Shown piece after piece: positions 15,095-21,202 of a stretch of DNA of 21,644 nt. The notes beneath the pieces are model-generated. The model was not told the origin of the DNA. It made no database searches and was given only the letters and a program-made list of their open reading frames with translations. How positions within the stretch are numbered: the first letter of the stretch is position 1; the number at the start of each line of letters is the position of its first letter. The position numbers and the translations under genes are program-made. This stretch comes from Prevotella sp. (GTDB lineage: Bacteria > Bacteroidota > Bacteroidia > Bacteroidales > Bacteroidaceae): the NCBI GenBank assembly GCA_016291915.1, contig JAEEZP010000011.1:1-21644 (forward strand). The letters run 5' to 3'.

Positions 15095-17053
15095 TCATTT
15101 AACCACATCCATACAGTCTATCCTGCAACGCATACGCCGATGGGTATAGAAATCAACACGTACCTGATCACCGGGCTTCAGATAGACAGCCTCAGGCAAC
15201 TGATGGGTCTTCAACCCTTCTGTACGCTCACCACGCCAAGAGTCAACAAGCTCATCATTCACCGACAAACCCATCCAAGCCTGACCGGAAGCCTCATCAT
15301 AGAAAGTAACACTGATGCGATAGCTGCCTTCCTTACCCTGCCAGATACCCGACATCGCTCCCGGACCTACCTCACCGACAGTAACGGTATCATTACTTGC
15401 CTTATATCCCTTGAAACGGGTATTACCGTCATTCCGCTCCAGATAGGCATAAGCACTGCGGGCAAGATGCTCCATCTCCGTACGACCCTCACGGATATAA
15501 CAGGCCGGCGACTCAAAGCACCATACATCTCCCTTCACGACAGTTCCATTGGGCTTCACCGCATCCACACGCCAGAAATATTTCTGTCCGTACAGCAAGG
15601 TTCCGGGATTGAACGTTGTCTGTTCGGTTGTACCGACCATCGCGTTCTCAAGACCTTTCTCTGTAGTGGCAAGATAAACCTGATAACGCGTTACTGATGC
15701 AGCGGGACTCCATGAAAGATTCATCGGGAGAGTCTTTGACTGCGGATTAACGGCTATACGCAACTTTGCCGACCGCTCGCCATTGGCAGGATAAGGTTTT
15801 GCCGCCTTCTCTGCCGCTGTGGTAAAACGATAGATGGGAGAGACACGACTGCCCTTCTTCGTGTATGCCTTCACATACCAATAATAGGTGGTAGCAGGGG
15901 CAAGTGTCACCTTATCTATCTTTGTCAGTCTCAACTTATTCGGATCAGTACCCATAAACACCTCAGCCTTGGTCATGCCCTCAACGCTGCTGAACTGCGG
16001 TTTTACATGGCATTGTACATCCGTAGCTCCGTTGCCCGGCCAGAGGATTGGCTCATACTCCAATCCCTCAACGGGGCCTACCTGGTTGGGATAAAGCCCG
16101 GCAACCTCCTTTGGCGATGTCAGTGCAAAATCATAGTCATACCATGTCTCCGGACGGAAGTTCGCACCGGTGGGCTGATATTTGAACATCGGGGATAAGG
16201 CTCCGCCGAAATAACTGTTCCTGTCAATAATAAATCCGCAGGAAGCCTCATCGACACTATGGGCATAGAGGTTCTCAAAAGGATGATTCACGGTCTTGTC
16301 AAAATAATTCTGCTCCGACACCACCTGTGCCTGAGTGTGCACACCGATGGCATAGCTGCCGATGGTCTGGTAGTAATTACTGAACACGTGTCCTAAGCCA
16401 TAACCGATACGTGGGTTACGCTGATCGGTACGCATAAAGGCATTGTGATGATAGGTGGCACGGTTCTTCCCGTTATCATCATAGTGCATCGTACCGGAAT
16501 TCAAAAGACAGGCTTTATGATGGTCGTGGATATAACAATAGCTCACGGTGAGATAACTCGACCCGACAGTGAGGTCAACCAGTCCGTCCCAGTCTTCTTT
16601 CACAGGCTCATCTTCACTGTACACATCACAGTGATCCACCCAGATATGATGGGAGCTCCTGGCGGCGATGCCATCGGGATCAGCATGATGGATAATCAGG
16701 TTACGGATGATGATATTCTCTTTTCCCTTGATATCCAGTCCGATACCAGCCAACTCGGCACCTTTCACACCAACGATGGTCTTGTTGCTCCCCACCTCAA
16801 TGATGTCTTTCTTCCGGTTGAGCCCATTACCTTCCATACGTCCCTCCACTATAATAATATAAGGTGCAGGGTCAGCGGCATAACGAGCCAGATCCTCACG
16901 GGTATTGACACGCACGATCTTACCGCCCATACCACCGGTAATACCGTTAATACCTTCGTTGACATTCACGAAACCCACAGGTCCATACTGAGCCATCACC
17001 GTTCCTGTAACAAACAACAGGAACGACACCATCAATAATACAAGCTTTCTCAT
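15095..17053 (-). CDS. Secreted PL1-family pectate lyase with FN3-like and C-terminal accessory domains
   Basis: Cleaves homogalacturonan by calcium-dependent beta-elimination. Signal peptide residues 1-21 (TVMAQ). The PL1 right-handed beta-helix covers about 30-325: the family motif HHIWVDHCDVYS (135-146), DWDGLVDLTVGSSYLTVSY (154-172) with the calcium-site aspartates, and RNPRIGYG with the catalytic-region Arg212/Arg215. Residues 330-412 and 420-515 are two FN3-like domains, each with a Tyr/Trp-rich TYYWYVKA or KYFWRVDA strand. Residues 520-652 form a beta-rich C-terminal domain, possibly carbohydrate-binding; I do not recognise its family. Unlike the amylase and GH53 proteins it lacks the GIYIxxGKK tail, so it may be released differently. 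A minus-strand promoter lies 44 bases upstream. Confidence 0.92.
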   Translation of the reverse strand: MRKLVLLMVSFLLFVTGTVMAQYGPVGFVNVNEGINGITGGMGGKIVRVNTREDLARYAADPAPYIIIVEGRMEGNGLNRKKDIIEVGSNKTIVGVKGAELAGIGLDIKGKENIIIRNLIIHHADPDGIAARSSHHIWVDHCDVYSEDEPVKEDWDGLVDLTVGSSYLTVSYCYIHDHHKACLLNSGTMHYDDNGKNRATYHHNAFMRTDQRNPRIGYGLGHVFSNYYQTIGSYAIGVHTQAQVVSEQNYFDKTVNHPFENLYAHSVDEASCGFIIDRNSYFGGALSPMFKYQPTGANFRPETWYDYDFALTSPKEVAGLYPNQVGPVEGLEYEPILWPGNGATDVQCHVKPQFSSVEGMTKAEVFMGTDPNKLRLTKIDKVTLAPATTYYWYVKAYTKKGSRVSPIYRFTTAAEKAAKPYPANGERSAKLRIAVNPQSKTLPMNLSWSPAASVTRYQVYLATTEKGLENAMVGTTEQTTFNPGTLLYGQKYFWRVDAVKPNGTVVKGDVWCFESPACYIREGRTEMEHLARSAYAYLERNDGNTRFKGYKASNDTVTVGEVGPGAMSGIWQGKEGSYRISVTFYDEASGQAWMGLSVNDELVDSWRGERTEGLKTHQLPEAVYLKPGDQVRVDFYTHRRMRCRIDCMDVVK

Positions 17054-17096
17054 CTTCTTTACATTAACTGTCTATACCTTTGACTCCCAACCCCGC

Positions 17097-17126
17097 CAAA
17101 TGTAATAATAATTGATGTGAAAGAAA
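17097..17126 (-). promoter_or_regulatory. Candidate promoter for the pectate lyase gene
   Basis: Minus-strand TACATTTG (17097-17104) matches the -7 consensus TAnnTTTG. The -33 position, at a spacing of 18, has TTTC instead of TTTG. The start codon is 44 bases downstream. Confidence 0.5.
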
Positions 17127-17150
17127 TTAAAAAGAGAAGATTGCATTATA

Positions 17151-17180
17151 TTCTTCTCTCTGTTTCGGCAGAGAGAAGAA
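17151..17180. repeat. Perfect 12-bp stem-loop upstream of the pectate lyase gene
   Basis: TTCTTCTCTCTG (17151-17162), loop TTTCGG, then CAGAGAGAAGAA (17169-17180). It lies upstream of the pectate lyase promoter, so it is not that gene's terminator. It shares the TCTCTG/CAGAGA core with the stem-loops at 15057-15088 and 17565-17592. Confidence 0.6.
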
Positions 17181-17213
17181 CCAAGAGAGACCATGTTGCA
17201 CGCTCCGGGCTAG

Positions 17214-17310
17214 ATAAAATGTCGGTTCTTCACACTGTGCTGCGGGACTCGCTTCGCTCAAACAAGTCCTCGCACCGCCTACGGCGACGTGTTCATTCAC
17301 CGCATTTTAT
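17214..17310. repeat. 97-base element bounded by ATAAAATG/CATTTTAT
   Basis: ATAAAATG (17214-17221) and CATTTTAT (17303-17310) are perfect inverted ends. The next 15 bases inward are also loosely similar as inverted copies. The interior has GCTTCGC (17251-17257), a GGACT/AGTCC stem around it, and a CGCC-TAC-GGCG hairpin. This resembles a small non-coding mobile or palindromic element, but no target-site duplication is evident. Confidence 0.4.
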
Positions 17311-17342
17311 AGCTATCCCTCTCGCTATCGCAACCAATTTAG

Positions 17343-17377
17343 TTTAGGGATTAGGGTCTAGAGTTTAGGGTTTAGAT
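17343..17377. repeat. TTTAGGG-type heptad array
   Basis: Five 7-base units in register: TTTAGGG, ATTAGGG, TCTAGAG, TTTAGGG, TTTAGAT. This is the reverse-complement form of the CTCTAAA/CCCTAAA units found between the permease genes. Confidence 0.65.
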
Positions 17378-17380
17378 TAA

Positions 17381-17397
17381 GCAGGCTGTAAGCCTGC
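17381..17397. repeat. GCAGGCT-GTA-AGCCTGC hairpin
   Basis: A perfect 7-bp stem with a 3-base loop, directly after the heptad array. A second small stem (CACGCCC with GGGTGTG) follows at about 17411-17430. Probably part of the same dispersed-repeat cluster. Confidence 0.45.
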
Positions 17398-17469
17398 ATA
17401 AAATAAGATCCACGCCCGCATAAGGGTGTGGTACCTTTATGTAAGAGCGACGAGAAGGAGCGGTTACAT

Positions 17470-17502
17470 CCCTCTCCTGGAGAGGAGAGGGCGTGGGAGA
17501 GG
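17470..17502. repeat. Pyrimidine-purine-mirror purine element 1
   Basis: CCCTCTCC (17470-17477), loop TGGAGA, complementary GGAGAGGG (17484-17491), loop CGT, then the mirror image GGGAGAGG (17495-17502). The first two arms make a perfect 8-bp hairpin, and the third arm is in the correct mirror order to lie on it as a purine third strand. Confidence 0.6.
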
Positions 17503-17508
17503 TCGAGT

Positions 17509-17539
17509 CCCCTCATTAGGCAAGGAGGGGTTGGGGAGG
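17509..17539. repeat. Pyrimidine-purine-mirror purine element 2
   Basis: CCCCTC (17509-17514), loop of 10, complementary GAGGGG (17525-17530), loop TT, mirror GGGGAG (17533-17538). The purine part (17524-17539) is a perfect 16-base mirror repeat. It has the same three-arm layout as element 1 six bases earlier, with different arm sequence. Confidence 0.6.
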
Positions 17540-17564
17540 TTGTGAAAAAAACTCTTTTTGGTTG

Positions 17565-17592
17565 CTTTTTCTCTGGCGGCACAGAGAAAAAG
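17565..17592. repeat. 11-bp stem-loop CTTTTTCTCTG
   Basis: CTTTTTCTCTG (17565-17575), loop GCGGCA, CAGAGAAAAAG (17582-17592), perfect. The right arm's AAAAAGAAC (17587-17595) can also pair with GTTCTTTTT (17605-17613), so two alternative structures exist. It is flanked by A and T runs and may terminate transcription in either direction. Confidence 0.55.
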
Positions 17593-17723
17593 AACAAAAC
17601 TGTACGTTCTTTTTACCATACTAATCTCTTAATAACTGTAAAATATTATGATTAGTCTTAATACTTAATGAATCTTCGTATTAAATTGTAAAGCATTCTG
17701 CTCTAAACTTTCTAAAAAAGCCT

Positions 17724-17764
17724 CCCCTTATTCATATGTTTAAGGAAACATTTTCCTAAAGGGG
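17724..17764. repeat. Nested inverted repeat CCCCTT/AAGGGG
   Basis: Outer arms CCCCTT (17724-17729) and AAGGGG (17759-17764); inside, TTTAAGGAA can pair with TTCCTAAA with one bulge. No coding content. Confidence 0.4.
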
Positions 17765-17918
17765 CGTAAAAAAGGAATAAAAACCAAGGTGTATATATAG
17801 TTTTTAATCAAGCACGAAGAGTTAAATATCTATAAAAAAAGGATGGTTTAGCCACTGAGGGCCGGAGATGATCCCACTCGTTCCACAAGAGATAAGGCCA
17901 CGGAGATAAGACGAACGT

Positions 17919-18032
17919 CCCGCCCCTTGCCTAAGGGGAAAGTTACGAGTAAGCGAGTGCAGAGTTAAGTTTACTTAAGCTATGCCGAGCGAGAGTAATT
18001 TCGATGTGAAACATCAAAGGGATGGGGGCGGG
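17919..18032. repeat. Long-range inverted repeat CCCGCCCC/GGGGCGGG upstream of the LRR gene
   Basis: CCCGCCCC (17919-17926) and GGGGCGGG (18025-18032) are perfect complements about 100 bases apart. Between them are three smaller hairpins: CCCCTT-GCCT-AAGGGG (17923-17938, competing with the outer arm), TTAAGT-TT-ACTTAA (about 17975) and GATGT-GAA-ACATC (18003-18015). The end is 74 bases before the LRR start codon. Confidence 0.45.
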
Positions 18033-18106
18033 GTTAGAACCCTTCTCAAACACTTTTTAAAATCAAAACGTTTTAACGACAATAATAATATTAACAAATA
18101 AAACAA

Positions 18107-20542
18107 ATGAAAATGAAAAAAGCAAAACTTTTTATGATGCTCGCCCTCTTAGTGATGGGAGTGAGCAATGTGATGGGTGCCACGAAGGACTTCTATGTAA
18201 ACTACGAGAGGGATTTCCTTACAGGTACAGGTTACAATATTGCTTCCTCTACAGGGTACTACACAATTCAAAAATTTAGTGCACTCACGACTCAGGGCCT
18301 TGACCAAATAGGTGACAGAATGATTCGTGTAACATATAATGGTAATACTGCTCCTTCTGCTGCCACTATTGCACAGTACATTACGGCTATAGGCAAAACA
18401 GGATATACCACGAGGGTTGTAGGTATTGATAACACTATTTATATCTGTTATATCTGGAATGAAGCTTTCAATCGGGCATATCGGGAATCTGGTAAAGATG
18501 GTTATACAATAGAGTTAAAAAATAGTGTAATCACATCTCATGAGTGGACACCAACGGGTACGGGTAGTCACCTAACATATTCCGATTTATATGTTAAGAC
18601 TGATTCTAGACAGGTGAAGAATGTAATTAAGTTAGGTGATGACGAATGTGCAGTTAGACTGAATACTTATACTGATAGTGAGGTGACAATCCCACTTGTG
18701 GATCCAACTAAAGGATACGATGTAGTGGCTATCCAATCACTTGGCATGTGTGAAGAGGAACCCCACGAATTACCTATCGTAAATTGTGAGAAATATAATG
18801 ATGATATACCCGACTGGCAATGGGAATATTATGGACATTATTCATCTGAATATGGCTGCTACATAATAGAAGGAACTCAGACAAATAGTCACAGCAACAG
18901 TAATCTTACAAAAGTAACATTTGAGAAAAATGCCACAACTGGCCAATCAAATATAGAGTCTATTGCTGACTATGCATTCCAAAGTTGTAAAGTTCTAACA
19001 ACAATAGAAATCCCACAATCGATTAAATATTTAGGTGAGGCTTCTTTCTCTCAGTGTGTAGGTCTGACGGATGGGTTTACTTTCCAAAGGACAAGCGGTG
19101 CTTCCTTCACTACGAATTTTAAGGTTATCAGAAACTACACTTTCTGGAATTGTCGGAATATGACGGATTTGGAATTACCAGACGGTATCATCGTTATTCA
19201 AGGTCAGCAGTCTGGTTCATCCATGCAGTATATGACGAGTCTTACTAACCTCCGTCTTCCCAACACCTTGTTAGCTATTGGTCCACACTTCCTGTGTGAC
19301 GCAAGTAGTCTTACAAGTGTTACCATCCCTGCTTCCGTAAAATATATTGACGGTGCTTGTTTCCATGGTTGTGAGAGTTTACAAGAAGTTTATCTGTTAG
19401 GCCCTGCCTCTGCCCTGCAAGGAGTATATGACGGCTCTGATACTTTTGGAGCGAATAGAACAATGTGTAAGGATCATGTGAGCCAATGTGTCTTTATCAC
19501 CACGCAGGAAAACATTGAAGGTTATGCTACAGACGCTAACGGTGTTTGGCAATTGATAGGAGACAATAAGGATGGAAATTGTTCAGCTACTCTTTATGCC
19601 GTAGCTGTAGATGACAAAGGCCAGGCAGTCAGAGATGATGACGGTAACTTTGTAATTGAAACAGACGAAAATGGAGATCCTGTTCCATTGACTTATGAAA
19701 ATGGTTCTCCTGTTGAAACGAAAAAAGGGAATAGAAATGTATGTTCCAAAAATTGGAACAATGCTTTGACATATTTCCCGGATCAGAAGGTTCAGTATAC
19801 TCCTGGCAAATGGGTAACAGTTATTTTACCCAAAAAATACACTCGTGCAGAACTGGAGACAAAATTCGGTACTGATGTCATGTTGGCTGAGATGACTGGT
19901 TTCCGAACCCCTGAAAGTTCATATGTAAATGGTATTCTGACCTATCATCTTAATTTTACTGAGGTAACTGATCCTGTGGCACATAAGCCATACATGATTA
20001 AGCCAGGTCATATTAAAGCCAGTACAGATGCTGACTATACCTCTCCTTACTGGGTGACTTTGATAGGATGCAGTGAGATGGGGCCAGATTATCGTGCAGA
20101 GGTGCCCAAAGATCATGCTCTTAAAATCGATGCAGAAGATGAAACTGAGGTAGTAATGTACGGCAGATATCAGCCTTATGGCATGAAACAATGGGAGTTC
20201 TACTTCCAGAATCCTCTTAAAAATGGAGTATATAACACTGCATGCGTATTTAAGCGCGTCGTTGATCCAGCTCAAGCTCCTACTGTTAAGCCATTCCGTT
20301 GCTACTGGAGAATTTGGTTGAAAGGTGAGGCCCAGGATGCAGGTGCTGGAGCTAAGAGTGCATTCTTTACGTTCGTTGATGATGAAAGCACACCGACAGG
20401 TATCGATCAGACTGAGACAAAAATTGCTATCGAGATCGGCAACATCTATGATCTGAACGGCCGTAAGTTGGATCTCAAGAAAGAAGACCTGCCGAAGGGA
20501 TTGTTCATTATCGATGGTAAGAAAGTAATGATTAACAAATAA
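18107..20542 (+). CDS. BspA-like leucine-rich-repeat secreted protein with C-terminal sorting-like tail
   Basis: Probably a cell-surface or secreted adhesion or binding protein. Signal peptide residues 1-24 (SNVMGA); either Met1 or Met3 could start it. Residues 282-430 hold degenerate BspA-type (LRR_5) repeats with the pattern IADYAFQSCKVLTTIEIP, IDGACFHGCESLQEVYL and a third divergent set. The N-terminal 25-280 and the middle 430-760 are not recognised. Residues 764-811 carry the terminal motif (IYDLNGRK, then LPKGLFIIDGKK) shared with the amylase and GH53 proteins. Third codon positions look AT-richer than in the efflux and dehydrogenase genes, which may reflect different ancestry. A 65-residue peptide gene follows after 17 bases, probably co-transcribed. 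Ligand unknown. Confidence 0.8.
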   Translation: MKMKKAKLFMMLALLVMGVSNVMGATKDFYVNYERDFLTGTGYNIASSTGYYTIQKFSALTTQGLDQIGDRMIRVTYNGNTAPSAATIAQYITAIGKTGYTTRVVGIDNTIYICYIWNEAFNRAYRESGKDGYTIELKNSVITSHEWTPTGTGSHLTYSDLYVKTDSRQVKNVIKLGDDECAVRLNTYTDSEVTIPLVDPTKGYDVVAIQSLGMCEEEPHELPIVNCEKYNDDIPDWQWEYYGHYSSEYGCYIIEGTQTNSHSNSNLTKVTFEKNATTGQSNIESIADYAFQSCKVLTTIEIPQSIKYLGEASFSQCVGLTDGFTFQRTSGASFTTNFKVIRNYTFWNCRNMTDLELPDGIIVIQGQQSGSSMQYMTSLTNLRLPNTLLAIGPHFLCDASSLTSVTIPASVKYIDGACFHGCESLQEVYLLGPASALQGVYDGSDTFGANRTMCKDHVSQCVFITTQENIEGYATDANGVWQLIGDNKDGNCSATLYAVAVDDKGQAVRDDDGNFVIETDENGDPVPLTYENGSPVETKKGNRNVCSKNWNNALTYFPDQKVQYTPGKWVTVILPKKYTRAELETKFGTDVMLAEMTGFRTPESSYVNGILTYHLNFTEVTDPVAHKPYMIKPGHIKASTDADYTSPYWVTLIGCSEMGPDYRAEVPKDHALKIDAEDETEVVMYGRYQPYGMKQWEFYFQNPLKNGVYNTACVFKRVVDPAQAPTVKPFRCYWRIWLKGEAQDAGAGAKSAFFTFVDDESTPTGIDQTETKIAIEIGNIYDLNGRKLDLKKEDLPKGLFIIDGKKVMINK

Positions 20543-20546
20543 TTAT

Positions 20547-20551
20547 GGAGG
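20547..20551 (+). promoter_or_regulatory. Strong Shine-Dalgarno site of the peptide gene
   Basis: GGAGG lies 8 bases before the ATG at 20560. Most other genes in the window have no such sequence, as is usual in Bacteroidota, so this one stands out and supports real translation of the small gene. Confidence 0.65.
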
Positions 20552-20559
20552 ATTGAAAG

Positions 20560-20757
20560 ATGAAAAAAACATATAAAACTCCCGAGGTTCGTTTAGTTGG
20601 CTTAGGTGAAGAATTATTGGGTGGATTAACTCAAGAGAGTGTACAGGGTGACGCACTTTTCCCGGATGGCACTGAGGTTGCACCTGGTGGACCAAGTTCC
20701 GGTTCTGATGATCCTGAAGCTAAGCGCAACCGCGGCTTCTGGGATGATGAAGACTAA
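20560..20757 (+). CDS. 65-residue leader-like peptide, function unknown
   Basis: I do not recognise a named family. Residues 1-10 are basic and polar (MKKTYKTPEV), with no hydrophobic signal core. Residues 11-24 (RLVGLGEELLGGLT) contain ELLGG, which resembles the double-glycine cleavage site of bacteriocin-type leaders. Residues 25-65 are rich in Gly, Pro, Ser and Asp, contain no Cys, and end KRNRGFWDDED. From memory, similar small proteins starting MKKxYxxPE and ending in an acidic, Trp-containing tail are frequent in Prevotella beside secreted proteins; this is recollection, not a search result. It follows the LRR gene by 17 bases, has a strong ribosome binding site and is closed by a hairpin. 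It could be a secreted peptide, a RiPP-like precursor or a small partner of the LRR protein; no processing enzyme is in the window. Confidence 0.75.
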   Translation: MKKTYKTPEVRLVGLGEELLGGLTQESVQGDALFPDGTEVAPGGPSSGSDDPEAKRNRGFWDDED

Positions 20758-20787
20758 TTGAACATTTGTGTTATAGCGAGATAATGA

Positions 20788-20823
20788 GTGGGGATAGGTT
20801 CCCGAGTGGATACCTGTCCCCAC
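20788..20823 (+). terminator. Hairpin terminator after the peptide gene
   Basis: GTGGGGATAGGT (20788-20799) pairs over 12 bp (one T-G wobble) with ACCTGTCCCCAC (20812-20823), loop of 12. It lies 30 bases after the peptide stop codon. It shares its first 18 or so bases (AGTGGGGAyAGGnnCCCGA) with the larger stem-loop at 21098. Confidence 0.7.
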
Positions 20824-21038
20824 ATTTATAAAACAAACGCCAAACGTGAAGCTGATAAGACTATATTAGTGCTTGTTCCAAATCTCCACAAAAGCGTTTA
20901 TATCGCAAACAGAAAGCAATTCATAATAAGGAAAAAAGGCAGGTGTCTATCATCTAGACAAGCCCACCCCATTTGCTCTTTCATTGTCGGTGATTGTGAA
21001 ATTCCCGACGACTTTTAAACAACAAATAAGCAAAAGCG
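20824..21038. other. Non-coding spacer, no supported gene
   Basis: Together with the hairpins on each side this makes a 445-base gap. An open frame at 20788-21018 starts inside the terminator hairpin and has no ribosome binding site or family resemblance. Small stems such as GTCTA/TAGAC (about 20945-20960) and GTCGG/CCGAC (about 20987-21010) are present. I see no TAnnTTTG promoter. Confidence 0.5.
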
Positions 21039-21077
21039 GAATGTTTCAGGGGAAACTCAAAACTCCCCTGAACATTC
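21039..21077. repeat. 13-bp stem-loop in the leader region of the lipoprotein gene
   Basis: GAATGTTTCAGGGG (21039-21052) pairs with CCCCTGAACATTC (21065-21077) with one bulged T and a 12-base A-rich loop. It could be a terminator for upstream transcription or part of a structured leader. Confidence 0.5.
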
Positions 21078-21097
21078 AATTTGAGGTCGAGCAGCAG

Positions 21098-21175
21098 TGG
21101 GGACAGGAACCCGAAAGCTATCTCTCAGGAATCACCGGATCGAAAGAGCATTTCCGGCAGTGGTTCCTGTCCCCA
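21098..21175. repeat. Large stem-loop with perfect 14-bp ends
   Basis: TGGGGACAGGAACC (21098-21111) and GGTTCCTGTCCCCA (21162-21175) are perfect complements around a 50-base interior that contains a smaller CCGGA/TCCGG stem (21135-21139 with 21153-21157). It ends 27 bases before the lipoprotein start codon and repeats the GGGGAyAGG core of the terminator at 20788. Confidence 0.6.
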
Positions 21176-21202
21176 GTAAATTTAATAAAAACAAATAAAG
21201 AT

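Larger units (their letters stand above)
17054..18106. other. Gene-free, repeat-rich intergenic region
   Basis: About 1.05 kb between the divergent pectate lyase and LRR genes. The short reading frames in it run through palindromes and have no signal peptide, ribosome binding site or family resemblance, so I see no gene. It holds, in order, a minus-strand promoter, a 12-bp stem-loop, an inverted-repeat-bounded element, a TTTAGGG heptad array, a GCAGGCT hairpin, two purine mirror-repeat elements, a CTTTTTCTCTG stem-loop and several G/C-run inverted repeats. No convincing TAnnTTTG promoter for the LRR gene is seen. Confidence 0.7.

Noticed and set aside
17117..17347. 76-codon plus-strand frame
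   Set aside because: It reads through the 12-bp stem-loop and the inverted-end element; Arg/Ser/His-rich product without signal or domain.
17343..17377. TTTAGGG array as a telomere or linear-chromosome end
   Set aside because: It is internal, only five degenerate units long and flanked by normal genes on both sides.
17358..17597. 79-codon minus-strand frame, and an overlapping 75-codon plus-strand frame
   Set aside because: Both translate dispersed palindromes and purine repeats. Such frames are often annotated as hypothetical proteins, but there is no ribosome binding site or protein-like composition.
17054..18106. Insertion sequence remnant
   Set aside because: No transposase fragment in any frame and no pair of long terminal inverted repeats; only small palindromic elements are supported.
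20788..21018. 76-codon plus-strand frame after the peptide gene
   Set aside because: Its start codon lies inside the terminator hairpin and nothing upstream resembles a ribosome binding site; kept only as a weak possibility.
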